A stretch of DNA of 64,000 bases from Betaproteobacteria bacterium (GCA_022340285.1 JAJDOG010000082.1:1-64000), one strand, 5' to 3'. Positions 44,033 through 53,611 are shown, counted from the stretch's first letter. Notes: a model not told the origin generated them from the sequence alone. Program-made: numbers and translations.

Positions 44033-45289
44033 ATGATCGCGGCCCTCCACTCCGTGTCGTCCATCCTGCTCGGGGCGGCGATCCTGATCGTGGGAAGCGG
44101 CCTCTTCGGCACCCTGATCGGGGTGCGCGCAGGACAGGAAGGGTTCGCCGACGTCGTCATCGGCCTCGTCATGTCGGCCTACTTCGTCGGTTTCTTCATC
44201 GGAACCTATGTCTGCCCCGCGATCGTGCGCCGCGTCGGGCACATACGGGCCTTCACGATGTTCGCCGCAATCGCCTCCGCCACGGCGATCCTGCAAGCGC
44301 TGTATGTCGGGCCCTGGGTTTGGGCCGCGCTGCGCGTGATCAATGGAATGTGCATGGTCGGGTTCTTCATGGTGACGGAGAGCTGGCTCAACTCGATCAC
44401 GACGAACGAGCGGCGCGGCCAGGTCTTCGCCGCATACGTCGCCGTGACGCTCGGCGCGCTGGGGCTCGGCCAGATCCTGATCGCCACCGCAGATCCGGCC
44501 GGCTTCACGCTTTTCGGGGTGGTGTCGATCCTCTTCTCGCTCGCGCTCGTTCCGGTGGCTTTCACGCGCATCGAGCAGCCCAAGCCCATCACCGTGCCGC
44601 ACCTCGGCGTGCGATTCCTCTACGAGGCCGCGCCCGCGGCAGTGGTGGGCGCATTCGCCACGGGGCTTGCGGGCAGCGCACTATGGGGCATGGCTCCGGT
44701 ATTCGTGCAGCGAATCGGACTGGATACCGGAGCCGTCGCGGGGATCATGGGCGCCGCCGTGTTCGGCGGGGCGATACTCCAGTGGCCGATCGGCCGGCTA
44801 TCCGATCGCGTAGACCGCCGCTACGTGCTCGCAGCGATCTGCGCGGCGGCATCCGTGCTGGCGCTCGCCGCGCTGGCGGCCACGACGTGGTCGCCAGCGG
44901 CGCTCATCGTCAGCATGTTCTTCTACGGCGGCGTCGCGTTCTCGATCTACCCGGTGAGCGTTGCTTTCCTGAACGATCGCCTGGCTCGCGAGCATGCGCT
45001 CGCGAGCTCGAGCGGTCTGCTCCTCGTGTACGGTGTGGGTGCCGCGATCGGGCCGACGCTTGCCGGCTCGGCGATGGAGATCTTCGGGCCCCGCGTGCTG
45101 TTCGCGTATTTCGCGATCGTGTTCGCACCGGTCGCGATTTTCGCGTACTACCGCACTCGCAAGTCTCCCGAGCCCGAGGACGCGACGCGCGGTCAGTTCG
45201 TGGCCATGATCCGCACCTCGGCGACCGCTATCGATATGATGTCCGGTACCGAGCCCACAGTGGACGAGCAGCCCCCCCAACCGCGCTGA
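44033..45289 (+). CDS. Major facilitator superfamily transporter, YcaD-like
   Basis: The 418-residue protein has twelve predicted hydrophobic segments. The MFS loop between segments 2 and 3 reads GTYVCPAIVRRVGHIRAF. GMCMVGFFMVTESWLNSITTNERRGQ is characteristic of the YcaD subgroup, and WPIGRLSDRVDRR is the second-half repeat of the loop. Its substrate is unknown. The C-terminus is cytoplasmic and ends with low-complexity PTVDEQPPQPR. It may share a transcript with the sirtuin gene. Confidence 0.9.
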   Translation: MIAALHSVSSILLGAAILIVGSGLFGTLIGVRAGQEGFADVVIGLVMSAYFVGFFIGTYVCPAIVRRVGHIRAFTMFAAIASATAILQALYVGPWVWAALRVINGMCMVGFFMVTESWLNSITTNERRGQVFAAYVAVTLGALGLGQILIATADPAGFTLFGVVSILFSLALVPVAFTRIEQPKPITVPHLGVRFLYEAAPAAVVGAFATGLAGSALWGMAPVFVQRIGLDTGAVAGIMGAAVFGGAILQWPIGRLSDRVDRRYVLAAICAAASVLALAALAATTWSPAALIVSMFFYGGVAFSIYPVSVAFLNDRLAREHALASSSGLLLVYGVGAAIGPTLAGSAMEIFGPRVLFAYFAIVFAPVAIFAYYRTRKSPEPEDATRGQFVAMIRTSATAIDMMSGTEPTVDEQPPQPR

Positions 45290-45332
45290 GCGACTTGTCA
45301 AGGCGCGCTGCAAGCTGCGCGAGGAGAAGAGA

Positions 45333-45713
45333 ATGCCGAAATCAGAAGGTTCGGAGGGTCTCGTCGATGCGATCTCCCGTTTCACGGTCGTCTTCGGCAA
45401 GGTGCTCTATTTCGTCATCGCGCTCACCTTGCTCGGGATCGCGATCGGGGTCAATATCGGCCGCCACGTGCGCAATGCGCCATCCGGCAATCGCAATGAC
45501 CGCGCCCGACCCGAGGAAGATGAGCACGTTGAGCGGCAGCGAGAAATGCGCGAAGTCCAGGGACGGCAACATCGTCGTTCAGCAAGGGCGATCAATCATG
45601 TCTTCAAGCGCCGTGCGCCATGTGTTTCGGGCTGTGCATGCCTTTCTTCACTCCCAAGCGGATCAGCAGGACGTTCATCGGATAGGCCGCGATCAGCCCA
45701 ATGGATAAGCTGA
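45333..45713 (+). CDS. Small membrane ORF, probably 3'-truncated by a rearrangement
   Basis: A good ribosome-binding site (GAGGAGAAGAG) precedes this ATG. The first 46 residues look real: a hydrophilic start (MPKSEGSEGLVDAISRF) then one hydrophobic segment (about 23-43). After about residue 46 the sequence becomes an Arg-rich, low-complexity tail that is antisense to an exchanger fragment on the other strand (45456-45572). The natural 3' end is probably lost. I treat residues past about 42 as read-through into foreign sequence. Function unknown. Confidence 0.4.
   Translation: MPKSEGSEGLVDAISRFTVVFGKVLYFVIALTLLGIAIGVNIGRHVRNAPSGNRNDRARPEEDEHVERQREMREVQGRQHRRSARAINHVFKRRAPCVSGCACLSSLPSGSAGRSSDRPRSAQWIS
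45456..45572 (-). pseudogene. N-terminal fragment of a sodium/calcium exchanger family gene
   Basis: On the minus strand the 39 codons from 45572 read MLPSLDFAHFSLPLNVLIFL and then SGAVIAIAGWRIAHVAADI. This closely recalls the N-terminus of CaCA-family sodium:calcium antiporters. The rest of the roughly 320-residue gene is missing: downstream the frame turns into the antisense of a small plus-strand gene. It lies 31 bp after the DUF4396-like gene on the same strand, so a former operon may have been cut by a deletion or inversion. Identity is from pattern recall and should be confirmed by a search. Confidence 0.55.
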
Positions 45714-45945
45714 AGACGAGCGAGGACCAGAATAGCGGGTCGCCCGAGCAATAGTAGACAGCGAGACCCAGGGGCCCCGAGTACGCGACGGTGAACGTCC
45801 ACACCCATTTCATGAGACTCACAAGGTGCGCGTTGTTTCGCATCAGGTCTCGCCACAGCACGGCGAGCGAGATTGCCGTGGCCAGCGACCAGATGGCGAG
45901 AAACCATAGGGACGTGAGCGATGAACGGAGCGTCTGTTCCAGCAT
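45604..45945 (-). CDS. DUF4396-like membrane protein
   Basis: The 113-residue protein has three hydrophobic segments (about 11-30, 46-66, 70-93). The signatures LMKWVWTFTVAYSGPLGLAVY and LGVKKGMHSPKHM match the DUF4396 pattern (VWPxTxLYxGPL and GxKxGMxxPxxM), though the usual C-terminal part is absent. Its role in the membrane is unknown. It is followed by the exchanger fragment on the same strand. Confidence 0.65.
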   Translation of the reverse strand: MLEQTLRSSLTSLWFLAIWSLATAISLAVLWRDLMRNNAHLVSLMKWVWTFTVAYSGPLGLAVYYCSGDPLFWSSLVFSLSIGLIAAYPMNVLLIRLGVKKGMHSPKHMAHGA

Positions 45946-46062
45946 TCAGAGCTTTGGAAGCGAAGCTCATCGGCGAGCTCATGCGGCAGTCAAAGCGCCC
46001 CGCACAGCATGTGCGCGCCGCCCACCGCCCAGTCGGTTACCCTACCAAGAACGCCGGCGCCG

Positions 46063-48843
46063 TCAAGCGTCGTGCGACGCCGCGGTCGCAACCTCCGCAA
46101 CGAGCTCGGCGAGCGTTTCGCGGTCTGGCGACTTGCCGCGCTCGCGCAGACGCGCAACGGCGTTCTGCAGCACTGCACGGCCCACGTGGTGGCCGAGCTT
46201 GCGGTAACTCTCGAACTGCGGTTCGTCGAAGAACTGGTCCGCGGTGGACTGGTGCGGAAAGCCGCTCTGCTCGAACGCGTAGTTCATGAGGTCGGGCGGT
46301 TCGCCACCGACGAGCGACGCCTTGATGTAGAGCAGCGTGCCGGTAAAGCCGGGACGACCGCTGCGTTCCGGGTAGCGTATCTCTCCGACTGCGTGATGCG
46401 ACCGGACGTATCGCTCGCCCTCGGCCGGTCGGATCGCGGACACGTCGATGTCGATCACCACACCAAAGTCCGCGTAGCACTTGCGGATCGCGTTGGCGAG
46501 ATCGGTAAACTGGTAGCCGGGATCGCAACCGGCGTCGACCGCCACGACGGTGCTGCAGCCGCGGCGCACCAGCTCGTAGATGCCGAGATTCTCGAAGTGG
46601 CCGCCGTCCGACAGGTACACGTACGGTGCGCTCCGGTTGGTGAGGCCGAGCATCTCGGAGACGAGATACCGCCCGCCGAGGTCCGGGCCGAGGCGTTTCC
46701 AGGTCTTCGGATGGCAGGGATTGCCGCACCAGCGGCCGAGCCGGACATCGAACACCGTGAGCAGGAATGCCACGCCGCCGCTCGTGTGGCTTCCCATGCT
46801 CGGGCTCACCGCCGCGCCCGAGATCGCGACCGCGCTGCCCAGTGTGACGCCACGCATGTACTCGCTTGCCGGCCGGTAGCCGCCTGTCCATCCGGTGCCG
46901 CCCGCCTGTCCGGGGCTGTGCGGCGGCAGCTCGAAACCGCATGCGAGCGGCGTGAACGTGAAGGAGGCCGCCTTGCGGGTCTGCCACGCGAGCTCGCTGC
47001 CTCGCACCAGGTTCACCGCCGTATTGACGATGTGCAAGGGCCGCTGTTTCGTGGCGATGTCTGCGAGCCGCAGGTCGTCGTCCGGGTCGAATCCGGTGAA
47101 GCCGTGCGCTTCGCGCTTGCCCGCTGCGGCGTTCGAGGCGCCGAGGAAGCAGCGGATCAGACGGTCACGATAGAAGGCGTACAGCGAGAACACGTTGACG
47201 TCGATCCGCCACGAGAGCACCAGCGCGATCACGACTGTCGCGGCGGCCGTGATCAGCACCGTCTTCAGCGGCACGACGCTTACGGCAATCAGCGTCGGCA
47301 GCACCGCCTGCCGCCATCCGACCCCGTCGCTGAATGCGGGCAGCGCGCGACCGTCGATCGTCAGCAGCGCGAGGTGAATGCCGTAGGAGAGCAGGATCAG
47401 CGCGCCGGTGACGAACACGAGCGGCGCAAGCTTGAGCAGCCAGGCACGCATCCTGCCGCTCTCCGCACCACCGAGCTTTCCGCGACCGAGCAGCACGCCG
47501 AGCACCGAGGTGCCGATCCACGACGCGCCGCCCGCCGCGATGACCCACCCGCGCGCCCAGAAGAAGAAGACCGGCGCGAACATGACGATCGCGCTGAGCG
47601 CCGCCCAGCCGAGCGCGGCGGCGGTCAACCAGCCGCCGAGCCGCGCCCACCATTCGCGGTCCGCGTCGGTCCACATGCGACCCATCAAGCCGATGTGAAC
47701 GACAGCCGTGCCGCAGAACACGACGAACAGCATTGCACTCGCGCCCATTCCGACCGCCCACCATTTCCCCACGGGGTCGACGAAGTTGCCCGCCTCCGCG
47801 GCCCAAAATGGGTCGTCGGGCAGCACGGCCCAGTCGGTGAACGCGACGAAGAGCGCCAGGAGCACGCCGGCGATCATGCCGGCGACCAGCGTGAAGACGA
47901 GACTCAGTGCCAGGCGCCGCACTCGCCGAGCGCCATCGTCGCGCCTGCCCGCCTCGCGCTGCCCACGACGCCCGTTGTAGACGAACCAGCCCAGGATCCA
48001 GTGCGGGAAGTACAGCAGCACTCCGAGCCCAAGCCACTCGGCGAGTGTGAGTTCCGCTTGCGCCCGAAGCGAGAAGAAGACGAAGCAACTCAGCATGATC
48101 GACGCCAGCATCGCGAGCACCGCCACCACGGTCGCCATAACCAGCGCACCCTGGCTGGCGCCAGTGTGTTTTCCCGCGGCGCCTGGCAGGCTCGCGGCGA
48201 TGCCGGCCGCCGCCAGGAGCACCAGGACCCATGCGATGACGAGCAACCACGAGCCCGCCCACAGCGAGAGCCGCTCTGCGAGCGGCACGATCGCGCGCAG
48301 CGCGAGCAGCGGGAACGCCAGGCCGAAGATGAGACAGAGCAGGTTGAGATCGAAATTGCGCAGATAGGTCGCGACGGCGGCCCACGTGTCGCCCGACAGC
48401 AGGCCGCGCCGCGGCGTCAGGTAGTTGCTGTAGTCGCGCAGATAGCGCACGGCCGGATAGTCCGGACGCGGCACGCCGTCGGGCGTTGCGGGGGCTACCT
48501 GCTCCTCGATCGTCCGGACATCGCCCTTGCCTTCTCTATGAACCAGCGCGGTGAGCCAGCCTCCGATATAGCCTCCACCGGAGACGGTGGAGAGGTAGTC
48601 GAAGGCGCGCAAGGTGCGCAGCTCGCCAAGTGCCTGGATGATGCCGAGGTTGAACGTCGCGCTGCGGATGCCGCCGCCCGAGAAGGCGAGGCCGGTCAGG
48701 CGCGCTTCGCGCGCACGCTCCGGGGCATCCGATCCGTCCGCTCGCGCGGCCACGTCGAAGGCACGCAGCTCTTCGGCGAGCGCCTTGGCAAAGTCCGCGG
48801 GCGCATCCGTTTCAGCTTCCCTTTCCGCGCCCGCATCGGCCAT
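46063..48843 (-). CDS. Patatin/cPLA2-like phospholipase with a large membrane insert
   Basis: The 926-residue protein has the oxyanion loop G-G-G-I-R (56-60) in GLAFSGGGIRSATFNLG and the nucleophile Ser88 in STVSGGGYIGGW. The dyad Asp is D746 in YLSDGGHFENLG. About 650 residues lie between them, including roughly 140-560 with many hydrophobic segments (for example LLCLIFGLAFPLLALRAIV). Classic bacterial patatins are 300-400 residues and soluble, so this is a membrane-spanning phospholipase-like enzyme. Activity is likely since all motifs are intact. The domain order suggests that the catalytic halves fold together across the membrane part. Confidence 0.88.
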   Translation of the reverse strand: MADAGAEREAETDAPADFAKALAEELRAFDVAARADGSDAPERAREARLTGLAFSGGGIRSATFNLGIIQALGELRTLRAFDYLSTVSGGGYIGGWLTALVHREGKGDVRTIEEQVAPATPDGVPRPDYPAVRYLRDYSNYLTPRRGLLSGDTWAAVATYLRNFDLNLLCLIFGLAFPLLALRAIVPLAERLSLWAGSWLLVIAWVLVLLAAAGIAASLPGAAGKHTGASQGALVMATVVAVLAMLASIMLSCFVFFSLRAQAELTLAEWLGLGVLLYFPHWILGWFVYNGRRGQREAGRRDDGARRVRRLALSLVFTLVAGMIAGVLLALFVAFTDWAVLPDDPFWAAEAGNFVDPVGKWWAVGMGASAMLFVVFCGTAVVHIGLMGRMWTDADREWWARLGGWLTAAALGWAALSAIVMFAPVFFFWARGWVIAAGGASWIGTSVLGVLLGRGKLGGAESGRMRAWLLKLAPLVFVTGALILLSYGIHLALLTIDGRALPAFSDGVGWRQAVLPTLIAVSVVPLKTVLITAAATVVIALVLSWRIDVNVFSLYAFYRDRLIRCFLGASNAAAGKREAHGFTGFDPDDDLRLADIATKQRPLHIVNTAVNLVRGSELAWQTRKAASFTFTPLACGFELPPHSPGQAGGTGWTGGYRPASEYMRGVTLGSAVAISGAAVSPSMGSHTSGGVAFLLTVFDVRLGRWCGNPCHPKTWKRLGPDLGGRYLVSEMLGLTNRSAPYVYLSDGGHFENLGIYELVRRGCSTVVAVDAGCDPGYQFTDLANAIRKCYADFGVVIDIDVSAIRPAEGERYVRSHHAVGEIRYPERSGRPGFTGTLLYIKASLVGGEPPDLMNYAFEQSGFPHQSTADQFFDEPQFESYRKLGHHVGRAVLQNAVARLRERGKSPDRETLAELVAEVATAASHDA

Positions 48844-49041
48844 CGCCGCAGCGTAGCGGGCTCGTCGCTCGACCGCAATGTGTCTTTCGGTCTAAGAAGG
48901 TTAGCGCGCGAGCCCCGCTTCGCGCTGGCGCACCGAACGGTCCACGGGTGATCCCAGCGTAGCCCAGGGTGACCCTGCTGATGTCATGCCTCGGGACCCG
49001 CTTGGCAGCAATGCGCATGGCCCGGTTAAGATGACGCTGCG

Positions 49042-50325
49042 ATGCCACTCGAAGGAATCGGAGATTTCGGCGCGCGCCGTTCCCGGGGCGAAGCGTCTGC
49101 AATCGGTAACGTGGATGCGCGGCTACGCGAGATCGAGGCGCTCAATCCGCGGCTGAATGCATTCGTTTGCGTCGACATGGAGGGCGCGCGTGCGGCCGCG
49201 CGCGCATCGGATGAGCGCTTGCGGCGTGGAGCACTCCGGGGGCCGATCGACGGCGTCCCGCTGGCGGTGAAGGACAACATCGACGTTGCCGGCTTGCCTG
49301 CAACGGCCGGCATCGGCGCGCGCAAGGCCCGCATCGCACGGCACGACGCGACCTGCGTCGCGCGCCTGCGCGAGCGCGGCGCGGTGTTCCTCGGCAAGAC
49401 CCTCATGGACGAGGCGGCGCTCGGCGCCCTCGGCGACAATCCTGTTTTCGGCCGCTGCCACAATCCCCGAGCACATGACCATACGGCCGGCGGCTCGAGC
49501 GCCGGATCGGCGGCCGCGGTAGCCGCCGGACTCTGCACGGCGGCACTCGGCACCGACACGCTCGGCTCGGTACGCATTCCCGCGTCGTACTGCGGGGTCG
49601 TCGGATTCGTGCCAAGCGAGGGGCGCATCGACTCGCTCGGCGTGCTCCCGCTCTCGCCCTCGCTCGATCGGATCGGCGTGCTCGCCCGGTCCGTGGCTGA
49701 CGCCGCCTGCGTTGCCGCGGCGCTGTGCGATTTCCTCCGACCAGAACCCACGCCGCGCGTGTCGATCGGCGTGCTGCGCGGACTGACACCGGTTGTTCCC
49801 GACGCGATTCTCGCGGCTGTCGAGGGCACCGCGCGTGCGCTTGCCCGCGCCGGTCAACGCATCGTCGAGCTCGACGCCGGCGCGTTCGATTGGTCGGGAG
49901 CACGCCGCGCCGCCTTCCTCCTTACCGAAATCGAAGGCGCGCGGGTGCATGCGGCACTACTCGACGACCCCGCTTCCGAGATCTCCGCGGCCCTGCGTGC
50001 CGCGCTCGAATTCGGTCGACGGGCCAGCGCGGAGAGGACCGACCGGGCAAAGACGCAAATCGAGCGCGCCCGGAGCGCCGTGCTCGCGTGGCTCGCGCGC
50101 TGCGACGTGTTGCTCCTTCCCACGACACCGCAGGTCGCGTTCTCATTCGACGCCGAAACGCCCTCCAGCCAGGCTGACCTCACGGCGCCGGCGAGCATTG
50201 CCGGGCTACCGGCGGTCAGTGTGCCCGCGGGCGCGGTCGCAGGCGGACTACCTGTCGGCGCACAGCTCGTCGCGGCGCACGGCCAGGACACGATGTTGCT
50301 CGGTGTCGCCGCGCAGGTCGGTTAG
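49042..50325 (+). CDS. Amidase signature-family hydrolase
   Basis: The 427-residue protein has the Ser-cisSer-Lys triad: K77 in LAVKDN, S152/S153 in GGSSAGSAAA and S176 in TLGSVRIPAS. The family hydrolyses amides such as allophanate, nicotinamide or aryl amides. It is somewhat shorter than GatA (about 480) and lacks the GatB partner, so it is not the tRNA amidotransferase. It shares orientation with the CoA transferase (39 bp) and deacetylase (15 bp) genes and likely belongs to one degradative operon. Confidence 0.9.
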   Translation: MPLEGIGDFGARRSRGEASAIGNVDARLREIEALNPRLNAFVCVDMEGARAAARASDERLRRGALRGPIDGVPLAVKDNIDVAGLPATAGIGARKARIARHDATCVARLRERGAVFLGKTLMDEAALGALGDNPVFGRCHNPRAHDHTAGGSSAGSAAAVAAGLCTAALGTDTLGSVRIPASYCGVVGFVPSEGRIDSLGVLPLSPSLDRIGVLARSVADAACVAAALCDFLRPEPTPRVSIGVLRGLTPVVPDAILAAVEGTARALARAGQRIVELDAGAFDWSGARRAAFLLTEIEGARVHAALLDDPASEISAALRAALEFGRRASAERTDRAKTQIERARSAVLAWLARCDVLLLPTTPQVAFSFDAETPSSQADLTAPASIAGLPAVSVPAGAVAGGLPVGAQLVAAHGQDTMLLGVAAQVG

Positions 50326-50364
50326 CGTTAATCTCCGACTCTCGCTGTCCCGATCCGTTTCCAC

Positions 50365-51555
50365 ATGCCGCACACACCCGCTTCCCCGGCTCTTGCGCGA
50401 TTTCGCGTGCTTGATCTCACGCGCGTTCGGGCGGGTCCGACGTGTGTCAAACAGCTCGCCGATTTCGGTGCGGACGTGATCAAGATCGAGCTGCCGCCGT
50501 CTGTCGAGGTCGACACCATGAGCGGACCGAGGCACGGTTTCGACATGCAGAATCTGCATCGCAACAAGCGGTCGATGACGCTCAACCTCAAAGTGTCGGA
50601 GGGCCGGGAGATCTTCATGCAGCTCGTCGCGCGTGCCGACGTGGTGGTCGAGAATTTCCGGCCAGACGTGAAGGACCGGCTCGGCATCGGCTACGCGGCG
50701 TTGAAGCGTGTCAATCCGCGCATCGTGCTCGCGTCGATTTCTGGGTTCGGGCAAGACGGGCCGTATGCCGGCCGGCCCGGCTTCGACCAGATCGCGCAGG
50801 GCATGGGCGGATTGATGGCGGTCACTGGCGAACCTGGGCGTGGCCCGATGCGCGCGGGCACGGCGGTTGCCGACCTGGCCGCGGGCATCTACGCGGCCTG
50901 CGGCGTGCTCACCGCGCTGCTCGAACGAGAGGTGTCCGGCGAGGGCCAGTGGGTACAGTCGAATCTCTTGCAGGCACAGATCGGCCTGATGGACTTTCAG
51001 GCCGCGCGGTTTCTCGTGACCGGCGACGTCCCGCGGCAGGCGGGCAACGATCATCCGCACTCGATGCCGACTTCCGCCTACCGGACGAAGGACGGTTACC
51101 TCAACGTCGGCGCATCCGGTCAGGTCATTTTTCGGCGATTCTGCGAGGCGATCGGCAAGAGAGAGTGGGCGGACCGGCCGGAGTTCGCCGATGAAGCGGC
51201 GCGCTCGGCGAACCGCGCGCAGCTGAACGCCGAGATCGGCCGGATCCTGGCGAGCAAGACCACTGCCGAATGGAGCGCGATCCTGAACGAGGCGGGCGTG
51301 CCCTCGGGCCCGATCTACTCGATGGATCAGGTCTTTACCGATCCGCAGGTGCAGCACCTCGGTGCGGCCGCGGCGGTGAAACATTCCACGTTGGGCGAGA
51401 TCCGCATCGTCAATCAGGTGGTCAAGCTTTCGCGCACACCCGCCGCGGTCGTGCAGGCGACGCCCGAGATCGGCGAGCACACGGACGAGCTCCTCGCCGA
51501 GCTCGGCTTCACGGCCGAGGATCTGGCCGGGTTGCGCGAGCGCCGCGTCATCTGA
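50365..51555 (+). CDS. CaiB/BaiF-type (class III) CoA transferase
   Basis: The 396-residue protein opens RFRVLDLTRVRAGPTCVKQL and contains ENFRPDVKDRLGIG and the catalytic Asp170 (TAVADLAAG). Class III transferases move CoA between carboxylic acids, often at the first step of a degradation pathway. The C-terminus EIGEHTDELLAELGF is typical. The start lies 39 bp after the amidase gene without a clear ribosome-binding site. Substrate unknown. Confidence 0.93.
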   Translation: MPHTPASPALARFRVLDLTRVRAGPTCVKQLADFGADVIKIELPPSVEVDTMSGPRHGFDMQNLHRNKRSMTLNLKVSEGREIFMQLVARADVVVENFRPDVKDRLGIGYAALKRVNPRIVLASISGFGQDGPYAGRPGFDQIAQGMGGLMAVTGEPGRGPMRAGTAVADLAAGIYAACGVLTALLEREVSGEGQWVQSNLLQAQIGLMDFQAARFLVTGDVPRQAGNDHPHSMPTSAYRTKDGYLNVGASGQVIFRRFCEAIGKREWADRPEFADEAARSANRAQLNAEIGRILASKTTAEWSAILNEAGVPSGPIYSMDQVFTDPQVQHLGAAAAVKHSTLGEIRIVNQVVKLSRTPAAVVQATPEIGEHTDELLAELGFTAEDLAGLRERRVI

Positions 51556-51570
51556 CTCGAAGGGAAAGTC

Positions 51571-52437
51571 ATGTCAAATCCCCGCATCGACTACCAGTTC
51601 TCGACTTCGCGCGCGAGGCTCGCGCCGCCGGACGGCAAGCCGATCGTCGTCATTCTGGTCGTCAACGTCGAGCACTGGCGCATCGAAGATCCCATGCCGC
51701 GCACGCTCATTACCCCGCCGCATGGCAAGGAGACGATCCCCGACGTGCCGAACTTCAGTTGGGCCGACTACGGCATGCGCTGCGGTCTGCCGCGCATGCT
51801 CGAGCTCTTCACCGGCCGGCGCCTACCGGTCTCGACAAGCTTCAATGCCGGTGTGATCGACGCCTACCCGCAGGCCGCGCAGGCGATGCTCGAGGCCGGC
51901 TGGGAGTTCGTCGGGCACGGGCTGCACCAGAAAACCCTCAACGCGGCGGCGAACGAGCGCGACATCATCGATGCCTCGCTGGAGAAGATCGAGCGCTTCA
52001 CCGGCAAGCGGCCCCGCGGCTGGCTCTCGCCGGGGCTGCGCCAGACCTGGAACACGCTCGATCTCCTGAAATCCTGCGGCATCGAGTACTGCCACGACTG
52101 GGTGATCGAGGATGTTCCGGTCTGGCTGAAGACCAAGCACGGTCCGATCATCGGCATGCCGTACAACCTCGAGGTGAACGACAGCTTGATCTACGCCGTG
52201 CAGCAGCAATCGACCGACGAGATGTATAAGCGGCTCGTGCGCACCGTCGAATGCTTCGAGCGTGAGGCGCAGCGCCAGACACGCGTCCTCCCGATCGGCC
52301 TGCACCCGCACCTGATGGGCGTGCCGCACCGCTGGGGCGACATGGAGCGCATGATCGATTTTCTGCAGGCGCGCAACGATGTTTGCTTCATGACCGGCAG
52401 CCAGATAGCCGACTGGTTCGTCGGGCAGGCGAGCTAG
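51571..52437 (+). CDS. NodB-fold polysaccharide deacetylase family protein (PuuE-like)
   Basis: The start at 51571 follows GAAGGGAAAG. The 288-residue protein has WADYGMRCGLPRMLELF, TSFNAGVIDAYPQAAQAMLEAGWEFVGHG (pattern only) and RGWLSPGLRQTWNTLDLL. These match the PuuE/allantoinase-type NodB subgroup, which lacks export signals and works in the cytoplasm. Such enzymes open cyclic amides or deacetylate small molecules. With the amidase and CoA transferase it points to breakdown of an N-containing compound. Confidence 0.88.
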   Translation: MSNPRIDYQFSTSRARLAPPDGKPIVVILVVNVEHWRIEDPMPRTLITPPHGKETIPDVPNFSWADYGMRCGLPRMLELFTGRRLPVSTSFNAGVIDAYPQAAQAMLEAGWEFVGHGLHQKTLNAAANERDIIDASLEKIERFTGKRPRGWLSPGLRQTWNTLDLLKSCGIEYCHDWVIEDVPVWLKTKHGPIIGMPYNLEVNDSLIYAVQQQSTDEMYKRLVRTVECFEREAQRQTRVLPIGLHPHLMGVPHRWGDMERMIDFLQARNDVCFMTGSQIADWFVGQAS

Positions 52438-52470
52438 CTCGCGCGCAAACACGCTGCGTGGCGTGCGCGC

Positions 52471-53571
52471 TCAGCTGGTGTGCAGTCGCGCGTCCTCCAT
52501 GTGCCAGGCGAGTCGGACCTGCGCACCGGGCTCGATCCGCGCGGTGCCCCGGGCTCCCGAGAACCGTCGCACGCCGACTTCCGCGCCGTCGGGCAGGCGC
52601 ACGCGATGCGAGCTCGTGAGTCCGAGGTAGATCGTCTTCTCGTAGGTGGCGGGCACACTTTGCATCGCAGCACTCGCCGTCTCGTCCGGCGCGAGCAGCT
52701 CCAGCAGCTCGGACCGTATCGAGATCGAGACCGCGTCGCGCACCCGGACATTGGCGTCGCGATTTCCGACTTCGATCACACCGATGCCGATGTCGACGCG
52801 TGCCCGTGCACCGTCGGCCGCCTCGACCGTGCCCTCGAAGATCTTCGTCTCGCCGATGAACTCCGCCGTGAAGCGCCGCGCGGGATGCTCGTAGATCTCG
52901 CGCGAGCTCCCTTCCTCGATGAGACGACCGCTGGCGATGATGGCAATCCGGTCGGCTACCGTCATCGCTTCTTCCTGGTTGTGGGTGACGTGGATGAACG
53001 TGATTCCGACCTGCTCCTGGATGCGCTTGAGTTCGAAGCACATCTCCTTGCGCAGCTTCTCATCGAGCGCGGCAAGCGGCTCGTCGAGCAGCAGCACGTC
53101 GCGATCGAGCACCAGCGAGCGCGCGAGCTGTACCCGCTGCTGCTGGCCGCCCGACAACTCATGCGGCATGCGCTCCTGGTATCCGGTGAGCCCGACCAGA
53201 TCGAGCATCCGGTCCACCCGTTCACGCACCTCGCGCTTCGCGACGCGGCGCAGCGCGAGCCCGAAGCCGACGTTGCGCGCCACGCTCATGTGCGGGAACA
53301 GCGCGTAGCTCTGGAATACCATCGTCGTAGGGCGCTCGTTGGCCGGCAGATCGGTTACGTCCCGCCCGTGGAGGCGCACGCGCCCGGCGCTGGGCCGCAC
53401 CAGTCCGCCGATGAGTCGAAGCAGCGTCGTCTTGCCGCCGCCGCTCGGCCCGAGTAGCACAAAGTAGCTCCCCTTCGTGACCCGAAGATTCACACCTTCG
53501 AGTGCAGTCACCCGTCCGTATCTCCGGCCGAGCTCGAGCGTCTCGACAGCGAGTTCTGAATTCCCGCTCAC
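52471..53571 (-). CDS. ABC transporter ATP-binding protein, PotA type (GTG start)
   Basis: The GTG at 53571 follows GGGGGAGAGG. In 366 residues the ATPase marks are Walker A GPSGGGKTT (about 39-47), signature LSGGQQQRV, Walker B LLLDEPLAALDE and THNQEEAMTVADR. A TOBE-like domain covers about 250-360. It matches the polyamine/spermidine-putrescine and related cation uptake ATPases. It is the last gene of the four-gene uptake operon (binding protein, permease, permease, ATPase). Confidence 0.93.
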   Translation of the reverse strand: MSGNSELAVETLELGRRYGRVTALEGVNLRVTKGSYFVLLGPSGGGKTTLLRLIGGLVRPSAGRVRLHGRDVTDLPANERPTTMVFQSYALFPHMSVARNVGFGLALRRVAKREVRERVDRMLDLVGLTGYQERMPHELSGGQQQRVQLARSLVLDRDVLLLDEPLAALDEKLRKEMCFELKRIQEQVGITFIHVTHNQEEAMTVADRIAIIASGRLIEEGSSREIYEHPARRFTAEFIGETKIFEGTVEAADGARARVDIGIGVIEVGNRDANVRVRDAVSISIRSELLELLAPDETASAAMQSVPATYEKTIYLGLTSSHRVRLPDGAEVGVRRFSGARGTARIEPGAQVRLAWHMEDARLHTS

Positions 53572-53611
53572 CCGCCTCTCCCCCGGGGAAGCTTCGCGCG
53601 CCCCCCGGAGC

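Noticed and set aside
46009..48951. 980-codon open frame on the plus strand
   Set aside because: Antisense to the patatin-like gene, which has intact catalytic motifs; the plus-strand product is low complexity.
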